Below are positions 8,595 to 15,717 of a DNA stretch of 64,000 nucleotides, piece by piece. Source of the DNA: JAJNBD01 sp964471475 (GTDB taxonomy: Bacteria > Pseudomonadota > Gammaproteobacteria > CAISUE01). The notes below the pieces were generated by a model. It had not been told where the DNA came from. It saw only the letters and a program-made list of their open reading frames with translations, and did no database searches. Positions within the stretch are counted from its first letter, which is position 1. Each line of letters opens with the position of its first letter. Where the stretch lies: positions 81,157 to 145,156 of the forward strand of contig CAYYFQ010000002.1 of the NCBI GenBank assembly GCA_964471475.1. Direction: 5' to 3'. The translations under genes were made by a program, and so were the position numbers.

Positions 8595-9929
8595 ATGATA
8601 TTAGATATACAAGCATTAGACAAGCAATACATTTGGCACCCATGCTCGCAGATGAAAGATTACGAAAAGTTTCCTGCTTTAGTGATTAAACGTGCTTATG
8701 GCAGCATCATTGAGCTTTCTAATGGTGGAAAGCTTATTGATGCAATATCGAGTTGGTGGTGCAAATCATTAGGGTATAATCATCCCAAATTAAAAGAAGC
8801 GCTAATGACGCAACTTGAGCAATTTGAGCATGTGATTTTTGCGAATACGACTCATGAAGTCATCGCTCAGTTGTCAGCAGTGCTGGGGAATTTAATGCCA
8901 GGATTAAATAAAATTTTCTACGCAGGTGATGGCTCATGCGCTGTAGAAATTGCGATGAAAATGAGCTTGCACTATCATCTCTTGGCAGGAAAAACTCAAA
9001 AAACAAAATTTTTTGCACTGAAAAATGGATATCACGGCGAAACTAGCGGCGCGCTAAGTGTCAGCGACTTGGGGTTATATCGTGATCCATATCGCTCTAT
9101 GTTGTTTGAACCCATTTTAATTGATCCTCTTTATGTGAGCGGAATGGATGATCCCGCTTGGCACGATGCTGAAGAATACTGGCTAATCATTGAGCCTCTC
9201 TTAAAAAAATATTGTGCACAAGCAACCGCTATTATTGTTGAGCCAATATTGCAAGGTGCTGGTGGTATGAAAATATACAGCAAGGATTTTTTATCGCGGT
9301 TGGCAAAATTTGCAAAAGAAAATGATCTTCATTTGATTGCGGATGAGATTATGACAGGGATGGGACGTACAGGGAAAATGCTTGCTTGCGAACATGCCAT
9401 GATTAAACCAGATTTTATTTGCTTATCGAAAGGACTAACGTCTGGCTGGATGCCTTTCAGTGCAGTGTTAACGACGGAAGAAGTGTATCATGCATTTTAT
9501 GACGATTATGAAAAAGGAAAATCTTTTTTACATTCACACACCTACTCTGGAAATGCTTTAGGTGCAAGCCTTGCTCTTGCAACATTAAAAGTTATTCGGC
9601 ATGAAAACTTATGCGAAAGAGCGCATCAATTACAAGCAACGCTGCGAAGTTTTATGCAAGATATCGCAGAGCAAACAGGCCTGCTCAAAAATATTCGTGG
9701 CATAGGTGCTGTGGTGGCCGCAGATTTAGTGGCTAATAACTTGCCTCTCAGGGTTGGATATCAATTATATCAAGAGAGCGTGAAATTAGGTGCGCTTCTT
9801 CGCCCACTCGGCAATACCATTTATTGGATGCCACCTTTAAATATTAAGAATGGGGAGTTATCTGAGCTAAAAAAAATAACATTTCAAGCCATCCATAACA
9901 TTTCCGCGTTAATGCAAGGGTTGGTTTGA
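8595..9929 (+). CDS. bioA: BioA, adenosylmethionine-8-amino-7-oxononanoate aminotransferase
   Basis: It transfers an amino group from SAM to KAPA to form DAPA. 'IWHPCSQMKDYE' near the N-terminus, 'DGISSWWCK'-like 'DAISSWWCKSLGYNHP', 'GDGSCAVEIAMKM', 'ADEIMTGMGRTG' and the PLP-lysine region 'ICLSKGLTSGWMP' identify BioA. I chose the ATG at 8595 (444 aa, normal length). The longer open frame from 8439 would read through the bioB start and the operator and adds unrelated residues. No clear Shine-Dalgarno sequence is visible. It is divergent from bioB. Confidence 0.95.
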   Translation: MILDIQALDKQYIWHPCSQMKDYEKFPALVIKRAYGSIIELSNGGKLIDAISSWWCKSLGYNHPKLKEALMTQLEQFEHVIFANTTHEVIAQLSAVLGNLMPGLNKIFYAGDGSCAVEIAMKMSLHYHLLAGKTQKTKFFALKNGYHGETSGALSVSDLGLYRDPYRSMLFEPILIDPLYVSGMDDPAWHDAEEYWLIIEPLLKKYCAQATAIIVEPILQGAGGMKIYSKDFLSRLAKFAKENDLHLIADEIMTGMGRTGKMLACEHAMIKPDFICLSKGLTSGWMPFSAVLTTEEVYHAFYDDYEKGKSFLHSHTYSGNALGASLALATLKVIRHENLCERAHQLQATLRSFMQDIAEQTGLLKNIRGIGAVVAADLVANNLPLRVGYQLYQESVKLGALLRPLGNTIYWMPPLNIKNGELSELKKITFQAIHNISALMQGLV

Positions 9930-10177
9930 AACCAGGTGGTTGGTTTGCTTAAGATGCTAATCGGAGAAAAATAATGTATTTAAAATCAAGTAATTGAAAA
10001 GCTGAGTGTGATATTGATAAAGTGTAAATAATAAATTAACTTGATAGTTAGTCACGCAAATCTCACGCACTAATGGAAAAAGAAGCTGAAATTGCCTAGG
10101 GAAAAATCTTCGGAAACGCTTGTGAGAGTAATGGCGCGCCCGGAGAGACTCGAACTCCCGACCACTTGGTTCGAAGC
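9929..10177. repeat. Right copy of tRNA-Arg-associated direct repeat
   Basis: Bases 10050-10177 are identical to 910-1037 (128 bp). 9929-10049 shows weaker similarity to about 798-909. The repeat continues into the intact tRNA-Arg, as expected if this end reconstitutes the tRNA after integration. It starts right after the bioA stop codon. Confidence 0.8.
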
Positions 10178-10208
10178 CAAGTGCTCTATCCAACTGAGCT
10201 ACGGGCGC
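10132..10208 (-). tRNA. tRNA-Arg(TCG)
   Basis: The 77-nt minus-strand tRNA has a 7-bp acceptor stem (GCGCCCG / CGGGCGC), D arm TAGCTCAGTTGGATAGAGC, anticodon stem CTTGG/CCAAG with loop CTTCGAA (anticodon TCG, reads CGA), T arm GGGAGTTCGAGTCTC(T)C and an encoded CCA. Its 3' half is duplicated at 992-1037. Confidence 0.95.
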
Positions 10209-10274
10209 GTGCTAAACACTGAAATACGAGGGCTACATTACCGTGAAATGAAGGAAGTGTCAACGCCATAAAAT

Positions 10275-11615
10275 TTATTTTAATTCCCAAAGTGCGAGCG
10301 GTAAAGGTAAAGTTGGAATATTTTGTATTTTCCCTGCATGTTTATTTTTAGTTAAGATCAAGCTGTGTGGATATTTTAGCGTTTGTTTTAATTCATTCAG
10401 GTGAATTTGGTTCATCCATTTAATTTCTACAGGATAGAACCGTACATTTTTTATATAAGCAATGTCTACTTCGCCTTCTGCTTTGATATAGTAAGTTGGA
10501 TAAAATCTACGGTAGTGGGCAACGCTTGTGGTTTCAACCAATTTTGCACACCACTCCGGATCTTGTATCGCAGCTTTCATTTGTGATTGAAAAGGATTTG
10601 GTGTGGGTGTCAACCATGCTCGCATGGCATGAAAAATAAAAGGGTCACAAAACATCACTTTTTTTGCTTTTTTTGGAGCCGCAACTAATTTATCTTCAAG
10701 TAAAGCGGACTGCACAAAGGCTGCATCCATGGATTCTAATAATGCCACATAATCAGCAACTGTTTTAGGGTGATCAATGGATAAATCATGGGATAAAGCA
10801 TTCCAAGTAATTTGTGAAGTGTAGCGTTTAATGATCGCTGCAATAATTTCTTTTAGATAATGTTCTTGCTTTCCACGCTTTAACATATCTCCACGAATCC
10901 AATCAGAATAAGTAGCAAGTGTTGCTGGAAGAATCATATTGTATTCAGCCATATCGTTAATGGCTGTTAGATAGCCGCCGTGCAATAAATAATTATTCCA
11001 TTCTGCGTAGAGTAACTCCATGTTTGGCGATTGTTGATCAGGATATTTTAGCTGCACGACTTCCGCAAAAGAAAGTGGATAAAGATGAAAGTTGACTTTT
11101 GTCGCTTTGCCGCGTCGACCAGGGAAACGTACGCGCGCTTCTTGAATCAAAGTAATTTCTGAACCTGTTAAAATTAGGATCACATCATCAAGCATACCTG
11201 CATCGGCCGCATATTTTATAGCTTTGTCCCAATCTTGAATATAGGTAATTTCATCAATGATTAAATAACGTAAACTTTTTGACGACATTTGAGCAAGTAT
11301 GTCTTTCAGTAAAAATAATAACGCAGAATAATCATCAATGAGCTCACCAGAAAGAAAAGCAATATTACTCGGATCAACTTTTTGTTCTAATAGTTTTTCC
11401 ATCCATTGTTTTAGTAAAGTAGTTTTACCAATTTGTCGACCGCCTGTGATTGTATAGATGCCCGGAATGGTTTTGGGTAGTTGTGCTAATAATGCAGGAA
11501 TATGTGGGAAAGGGAGTTTACTCAGGCGGCGCAGTTGAGGATCCAAATTTTTAAATTGGACGGGATTATCGAGATGAGCGTTATGTGTTAAAAAGCGAGT
11601 ATCCATGCTGGGCAT
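10275..11615 (-). CDS. AAA ATPase with DUF4143-like domain
   Basis: Residues about 45-180 form an AAA_14-type ATPase: Walker A 'GGRQIGKTTLLKQW', Walker B 'LRYLIIDEITYI' and sensor 'ILTGSEI'. The C-terminal half ('YLKEIIAAIIKRYTSQITWNALS', 'VADYVALLESMDA', 'KVMFCDPFIFHAMRAWL', 'GEVDIAYI..VRFYPVEIKW') is the DUF4143/PD-(D/E)XK-like region. Family roles are unclear; some members sit with toxin-antitoxin systems. The length is 446 aa. It lies beside the tRNA-Arg and so may be part of an older integration hot spot. Two tandem palindromes lie just upstream of its start. Confidence 0.82.
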   Translation of the reverse strand: MPSMDTRFLTHNAHLDNPVQFKNLDPQLRRLSKLPFPHIPALLAQLPKTIPGIYTITGGRQIGKTTLLKQWMEKLLEQKVDPSNIAFLSGELIDDYSALLFLLKDILAQMSSKSLRYLIIDEITYIQDWDKAIKYAADAGMLDDVILILTGSEITLIQEARVRFPGRRGKATKVNFHLYPLSFAEVVQLKYPDQQSPNMELLYAEWNNYLLHGGYLTAINDMAEYNMILPATLATYSDWIRGDMLKRGKQEHYLKEIIAAIIKRYTSQITWNALSHDLSIDHPKTVADYVALLESMDAAFVQSALLEDKLVAAPKKAKKVMFCDPFIFHAMRAWLTPTPNPFQSQMKAAIQDPEWCAKLVETTSVAHYRRFYPTYYIKAEGEVDIAYIKNVRFYPVEIKWMNQIHLNELKQTLKYPHSLILTKNKHAGKIQNIPTLPLPLALWELK

Positions 11616-11623
11616 TCTATCTC

Positions 11624-11667
11624 ACTGACTAAATTTAGTCAATAGTCACTGACTAAATTTAGTCAGT
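11624..11667. promoter_or_regulatory. Tandem 16-bp palindromes upstream of the AAA ATPase
   Basis: TGACTAAATTTAGTCA is perfectly palindromic and occurs twice, at 11626-11641 and 11650-11665, 24 bp apart. The second extends to a 20-bp palindrome (11648-11667). They sit 10-50 bp upstream of the ATPase start at 11615. Two helical-phase-related sites suggest an operator for a dimeric regulator. The binding protein is unknown. Confidence 0.6.
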
Positions 11668-11688
11668 AGTAATATCTTTAAAATTCAA

Positions 11689-13263
11689 TCAGAAATGTAA
11701 AAAAATAACTTCCGCAGCTAATATACTCCCCACAAAAGTTAAGACTCCTAACCACCAATAACTATGTGTACGCTGAGTTTTCAAATGATTGATTTCCTCC
11801 TGTAGCTCATGGATTTTTGCGACATGAGCATTTTGATCCGCAATTTTTGTTAATTGTTGATCGAGATAATCCGGTACTTCAGGCAACCGCTCTAACCAAT
11901 AAGGTAAATTTTGTTTGACTTTTTCTAAAAAAGCTTTGGGACCAATTTGAGTTTTAAGCCACGATTCCAGATAAGGTTGTGCGGTTGCCCATAAATCTAA
12001 GTCAGGATAAAGACGTCGTCCTAGACCTTCGATATTGAATAAGGTTTTTTGCAATAGCACTAATTGTGGTTGCACTTTCATGTCAAATTTTCTGGCGGTT
12101 TGAAATAATTTTAACAATAGTTGCCCAAATGAAATATTTTTTAATGGTTTTTGGAAAATTGGCTCACACACAGTACGGATGGCAGATTCTAATAAATCTA
12201 CTCGCGTATCTTTGGCAACCCAGCCAGAAGCAATATGTAACTCTGCGACTTTGCGATAATTTTGATGGAAAAAAGCTAATAAATTTTCTGCCAAATAACG
12301 TTGATCATATTTAGATAATGAGCCCATAATACCAAAATCTACGCCTAAGTAACGAGGTGCATTGGGGGAATTTTTATCAACAAAAATATTGCCTGGATGC
12401 ATATCGGCGTGGAAAAAACAATCGCGAAAAACTTGAGTGAAAAATATTTCAACGCCACGTTCGGATAAGGCTTTTAGATTAATGTGGTGTTCCTCTAAGG
12501 CTTTTAAATCTGAAATAGGAATACCATCGATTTTTTCCATTACCAACACTTTGGGGCGTGTTAAATCCCAATAAATTTTTGGAACATAGAGTAAATCAGA
12601 GTTTTCAAAGTTTCGTCTTAATTGTGAAGCATTCGCCGCCTCACGTTCGAGATCCAATTCATCATGGATGATTTGATCAAATTCGGCGACGACTTCAATG
12701 GGGCGTAAGATCTTCGATGACTTGAAAAAACGTTCAAAAATTTTGGCGATAAAATACAGTAAAGCAAGATCACGTTCTACCTGGGCAAGAATATTTGGGC
12801 GTAGGATTTTCACAATGACTTGATCACCATTATGTAATTCAGCCGTATGTACTTGTGCAACTGAAGCAGCCGCCAGTGGCGTTGACGCAAAATCTTTAAA
12901 TAAAGTAGCGATGGAAGCGCCTAAAGCCAATTCAATAATGGATTTAGCTTCTTTAGTAGCAAAAGGGGGAACTTTATCTTGGAGCTTTGCGAGCTCTTCG
13001 ATAATAAAAGGTGGGAATAAATCGTAGCGTGTTGAAAGAGTTTGGCCAAATTTTATAAAAATAGGCCCCATCGCTTGGAGCGCTAGACGTATGCGTAAGC
13101 CTAAATTTTTGTGAGAGTTTTTAAAACGCCAAATGTTTAAGTAATGTAAAAAACGATAAGGTTTGAGCATCGGCACCCAAAATACATATTGATCTAAATC
13201 GTAATAACATAAGATCCAATAAATATGAGCGACGCGGGTAATTTGGCGAAGAAAATTAAACAT
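11689..13263 (-). CDS. ubiB: UbiB, ubiquinone biosynthesis ABC1/ADCK-like ATPase
   Basis: This atypical kinase-like ATPase is needed for ubiquinone synthesis at the inner membrane. Family motifs are seen: 'KFGQTLSTR' (KxGQ), 'TPLAAASVAQVHTAEL' (Ala-rich loop), 'VIVKILRP', 'FHADMHPGNIF' and 'LGVDFGIMG' (metal-binding DFG-like). The C-terminus has a coiled-coil stretch (IHELQEEINHLKTQ) and a membrane segment (WWLGVLTFVGSILAAEVIF). The length of 524 aa is close to E. coli UbiB. The ubiJ stop is 2 nt upstream, giving a ubiJ-ubiB operon. ubiE, the usual first gene, is not here. Confidence 0.95.
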   Translation of the reverse strand: MFNFLRQITRVAHIYWILCYYDLDQYVFWVPMLKPYRFLHYLNIWRFKNSHKNLGLRIRLALQAMGPIFIKFGQTLSTRYDLFPPFIIEELAKLQDKVPPFATKEAKSIIELALGASIATLFKDFASTPLAAASVAQVHTAELHNGDQVIVKILRPNILAQVERDLALLYFIAKIFERFFKSSKILRPIEVVAEFDQIIHDELDLEREAANASQLRRNFENSDLLYVPKIYWDLTRPKVLVMEKIDGIPISDLKALEEHHINLKALSERGVEIFFTQVFRDCFFHADMHPGNIFVDKNSPNAPRYLGVDFGIMGSLSKYDQRYLAENLLAFFHQNYRKVAELHIASGWVAKDTRVDLLESAIRTVCEPIFQKPLKNISFGQLLLKLFQTARKFDMKVQPQLVLLQKTLFNIEGLGRRLYPDLDLWATAQPYLESWLKTQIGPKAFLEKVKQNLPYWLERLPEVPDYLDQQLTKIADQNAHVAKIHELQEEINHLKTQRTHSYWWLGVLTFVGSILAAEVIFLHF

Positions 13264-13265
13264 AA

Positions 13266-13862
13266 TTAATGATGATGAAGTTTTTTTTCAAAAGTTTCTA
13301 TATCACGACGCAAATCTCGTAGTTGTTGATAAAAATCGTCTACTTCAGGTCGTGTTGGAAAACATATTTCATGCTGTATAAAATCAATGGTGCTTTTTTT
13401 GAAGGAAGCTAGATGTTTAGCTACTTGTGTTGTGATTTTTTTTGACAATTGCATAAAGCGATTAGCGGCAAAATCTCCAATATGCTCAGCCAACACACTT
13501 TCCCAGTCAATATGTAAATGTTGTTGAATTTTATTAAGCTCAAATAGCATTTCTAGATCACCATGAATTTTAATGGTTTTATCCATGAGCATTTGCGTAT
13601 GCGATTTTGTTTTCGAAAATCGGAGTAGAGCACTGGGGGTCCCGCTAATGCTCACCGTGACATGCGCGCTGGAGCAATGTTTTTTAATTTGCACGCCGTA
13701 AGAAGTAAATTCAATCAACCAATAAATAGGAGTATGCGTTACTTTTACAGCAAGTGTTTTGCCAGCTAATTGACATAGCTGTTCTAAACTTGCGCTATCA
13801 GTGTGTAAGACATGATTAAGCGCGTTTGATATTTTTTCTAAGGCTAACGATTCCCACATCAT
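13266..13862 (-). CDS. ubiJ: UbiJ, SCP2-domain ubiquinone biosynthesis accessory protein
   Basis: It is a lipid-binding accessory factor of the aerobic ubiquinone complex. An N-terminal SCP2 sterol-carrier fold (about residues 15-115; 'HVTVSISGTPSALLRFS', 'IKIHGDLEMLFEL') is followed by a helical C-terminus. 198 aa fits UbiJ. Its position directly upstream of ubiB matches gammaproteobacterial ubiE-ubiJ-ubiB gene order and strengthens the call. Confidence 0.88.
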   Translation of the reverse strand: MMWESLALEKISNALNHVLHTDSASLEQLCQLAGKTLAVKVTHTPIYWLIEFTSYGVQIKKHCSSAHVTVSISGTPSALLRFSKTKSHTQMLMDKTIKIHGDLEMLFELNKIQQHLHIDWESVLAEHIGDFAANRFMQLSKKITTQVAKHLASFKKSTIDFIQHEICFPTRPEVDDFYQQLRDLRRDIETFEKKLHHH

Positions 13863-13980
13863 TATTAAGCAATCTTGTGAAATTAATACATCTATTCTAT
13901 CATTGAAGAGGGTGATATAGTAAATCGGGAAAGCCAGGATGCTTGAGAGATCTTTGTAATTGAAAGATATCTTTTTGTTG

Positions 13981-14057
13981 CGGAGTGTAGCTCAGCTTGG
14001 TAGAGCGCCGCCTTCGGGAGGCGGGGGCCGAAGGTTCGAATCCTTTCACTCCGACCA
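13981..14057 (+). tRNA. tRNA-Pro(CGG)
   Basis: This 77-nt tRNA has acceptor CGGAGTG / CACTCCG, anticodon stem CCGCC/GGCGG with loop TTCGGGA (anticodon CGG, reads CCG), T arm GAAGGTTCGAATCCTTT-like and an encoded CCA. It lies 48 bp upstream of mlaA in the same orientation. Confidence 0.95.
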
Positions 14058-14105
14058 ACTAATATCTTGTATAATCCACATTGATCTATTTTAAAGGGGT
14101 GAGTT

Positions 14106-14858
14106 ATGTGGGGGCAGCGCCACTGTATTTTATTAAGTTTATTTTTATTGAGTTTTTGTACGCAATTGGCGTTTGCTGATGCACCTACGGTGAGTCGAAA
14201 GGACCCTTATGAAAATTTTAATCGTCATTCCTTCGCTTTAAATCAAAAAGTTGACGAAGTAGTGTATACACCTCTTGCGACTATCTATAAGACAGCGTTA
14301 CCAACCGTTGCACAACATCGGATGAGCGATTTTTTTAATAATCTTGGAGATGTAACTGTTTTTGCCAATGATGTGTTGCAAGCTAAAGTTTATCAAGGCA
14401 CACAAGATATTTGGCGTATTTTTTTCAATTCTACTTTTGGGGTGCTTGGTTTTTTTGATGTGGCTTCTAAAATTGGTTTGCCTGCTCATCAAAATGATTT
14501 TGGCATGACATTGACACATTGGGGGTATAAAGGGACAAACTATTTTGTCATTCCATTCCTTGGCCCAAGTACGGTGCGTGATACTTACGGCTTAGCAATC
14601 GATTATGAAGTATTGAGCGTCTATCCTTACATCCATAATCAACACTGGCGTTATTCTTTATTGGGATTAAATCTGGTGCAACAACGCGCTCAATTGTTAC
14701 AAATGCAGAAGTTAATCGATGAAGCAGGCGTGGATCCCTACGCTTTTCAGCGGGATGCTTATTTGCAAAGACGCGATTATCTCATGGCAAAAAATTTTAA
14801 TGATACAATTAATGATCCAACCCTTGATAGTGGAAAAGATCCTTATGTGGCGGAATAA
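14106..14858 (+). CDS. mlaA: MlaA (VacJ), outer-membrane phospholipid transport protein
   Basis: MlaA removes phospholipids from the outer leaflet of the outer membrane, with OmpC and the MlaBCDEF system. It has an N-terminal signal sequence (ILLSLFLLSFCTQLAFA) and the family core: 'DPYENFNRHSFALNQKVDE', 'FFNNLGDVTVFANDVLQ', 'FFNSTFGVLGFFDVASKIGL', 'DFGMTLTHWG' and 'VIPFLGPSTVRDT'. The Cys in the leader is in a poor lipobox (LSFC), so lipidation is uncertain. The length is 250 aa. The other mla genes are not nearby. The next gene starts inside its last codons. Confidence 0.93.
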   Translation: MWGQRHCILLSLFLLSFCTQLAFADAPTVSRKDPYENFNRHSFALNQKVDEVVYTPLATIYKTALPTVAQHRMSDFFNNLGDVTVFANDVLQAKVYQGTQDIWRIFFNSTFGVLGFFDVASKIGLPAHQNDFGMTLTHWGYKGTNYFVIPFLGPSTVRDTYGLAIDYEVLSVYPYIHNQHWRYSLLGLNLVQQRAQLLQMQKLIDEAGVDPYAFQRDAYLQRRDYLMAKNFNDTINDPTLDSGKDPYVAE

Positions 14859-15705
14859 TCGAGTTTTCTTTTTTAGTGCGATACTCTTTATTAATCTGTT
14901 AACGGGATTGATGATGAGTAAAGCAGAGGCTGAAGATAGCACCGCCATTTATTTTGCAAAGCAAGCCGGAGTGGTGGCGGGAGCAGCTGAAGCTTGTGGG
15001 CAATCGATTGCTATCATGAGTATGCGCGTGAACGAAGTCATCACTGTATTAGCGAACGATCAAAATGACAAAACTTACGCGCTTGCCGCTTTCCAGCAAG
15101 CTGAGCAAGAAGGGCGTAATAGCCAAGAAAAAAGCCAACGACTCCCTTGTGCAACGGTAATTAATGACTATAGTAGTTTGCCTATTTTACGCGCCGACTA
15201 TCAAGAAACAGTAATTGCTCCGTTAATGAAGTCAAAACCTCCAACACCATCTCCTAGCTTACCAAGCGCGAGTGCTTCCCCATCACCAGCGCCGTCGGGG
15301 ACCGCTTCATTATCACAAACCCCGCAGCCCTCTGCTCCCGTACCGACAAATCCCGCACTGGCGGCTGCGACAAATTTTAATGTGCCTCCCCCCAGTCAAC
15401 AGTATGTTCCCTCTCAGTCGCCGTTGGCTTCAGGAGCAGCACCTCCTATGAATCCAAACTTGAATGGGGTGACTCCCACTAATACCTCCATTGGTAATAC
15501 GAATATGGCTCAAAGTACAGAGGTAGCACGTTTACAATTAGCGCAACAATTGGCGCAAATGGCGCAAACTTTAGTATCAAATAATACCGCTACACCCGCA
15601 ACGAATGTGGTAGGCATTAATCCTCAAACCAACCCACAATTGAATACGCAACTGTATGGAGTGGGCGCTAATAATCCTATTTTTGGGGGGCAGCAGCAGC
15701 CCTAA
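14845..15705 (+). CDS. Secreted proline/serine/glutamine-rich protein, unknown function
   Basis: I do not recognise a family. I chose the ATG at 14845 because it opens a clear signal peptide (RVFFFSAILFINLLTGLMM, cleavage near AEA) and overlaps mlaA by 14 nt, suggesting coupling. The open frame from 14719 would add residues that are out of frame with mlaA. The mature protein has a ~95-residue N-terminal part with two Cys (AACGQS, LPCATV), then a long low-complexity Pro/Ser/Ala/Gln/Asn tail ('TPSPSLPSASASPSPAPS', 'QLAQQLAQMAQTL'). It is probably periplasmic or surface associated. The pairing with mlaA suggests an envelope role, which is inference only. Confidence 0.75.
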   Translation: MWRNNRVFFFSAILFINLLTGLMMSKAEAEDSTAIYFAKQAGVVAGAAEACGQSIAIMSMRVNEVITVLANDQNDKTYALAAFQQAEQEGRNSQEKSQRLPCATVINDYSSLPILRADYQETVIAPLMKSKPPTPSPSLPSASASPSPAPSGTASLSQTPQPSAPVPTNPALAAATNFNVPPPSQQYVPSQSPLASGAAPPMNPNLNGVTPTNTSIGNTNMAQSTEVARLQLAQQLAQMAQTLVSNNTATPATNVVGINPQTNPQLNTQLYGVGANNPIFGGQQQP

Positions 15706-15717
15706 TTAAATCCTCTA

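Noticed and set aside
9957..10193. Open frame of 78 codons on the minus strand over the tRNA-Arg
   Set aside because: It coincides with the tRNA gene and the repeat; no protein family resemblance.
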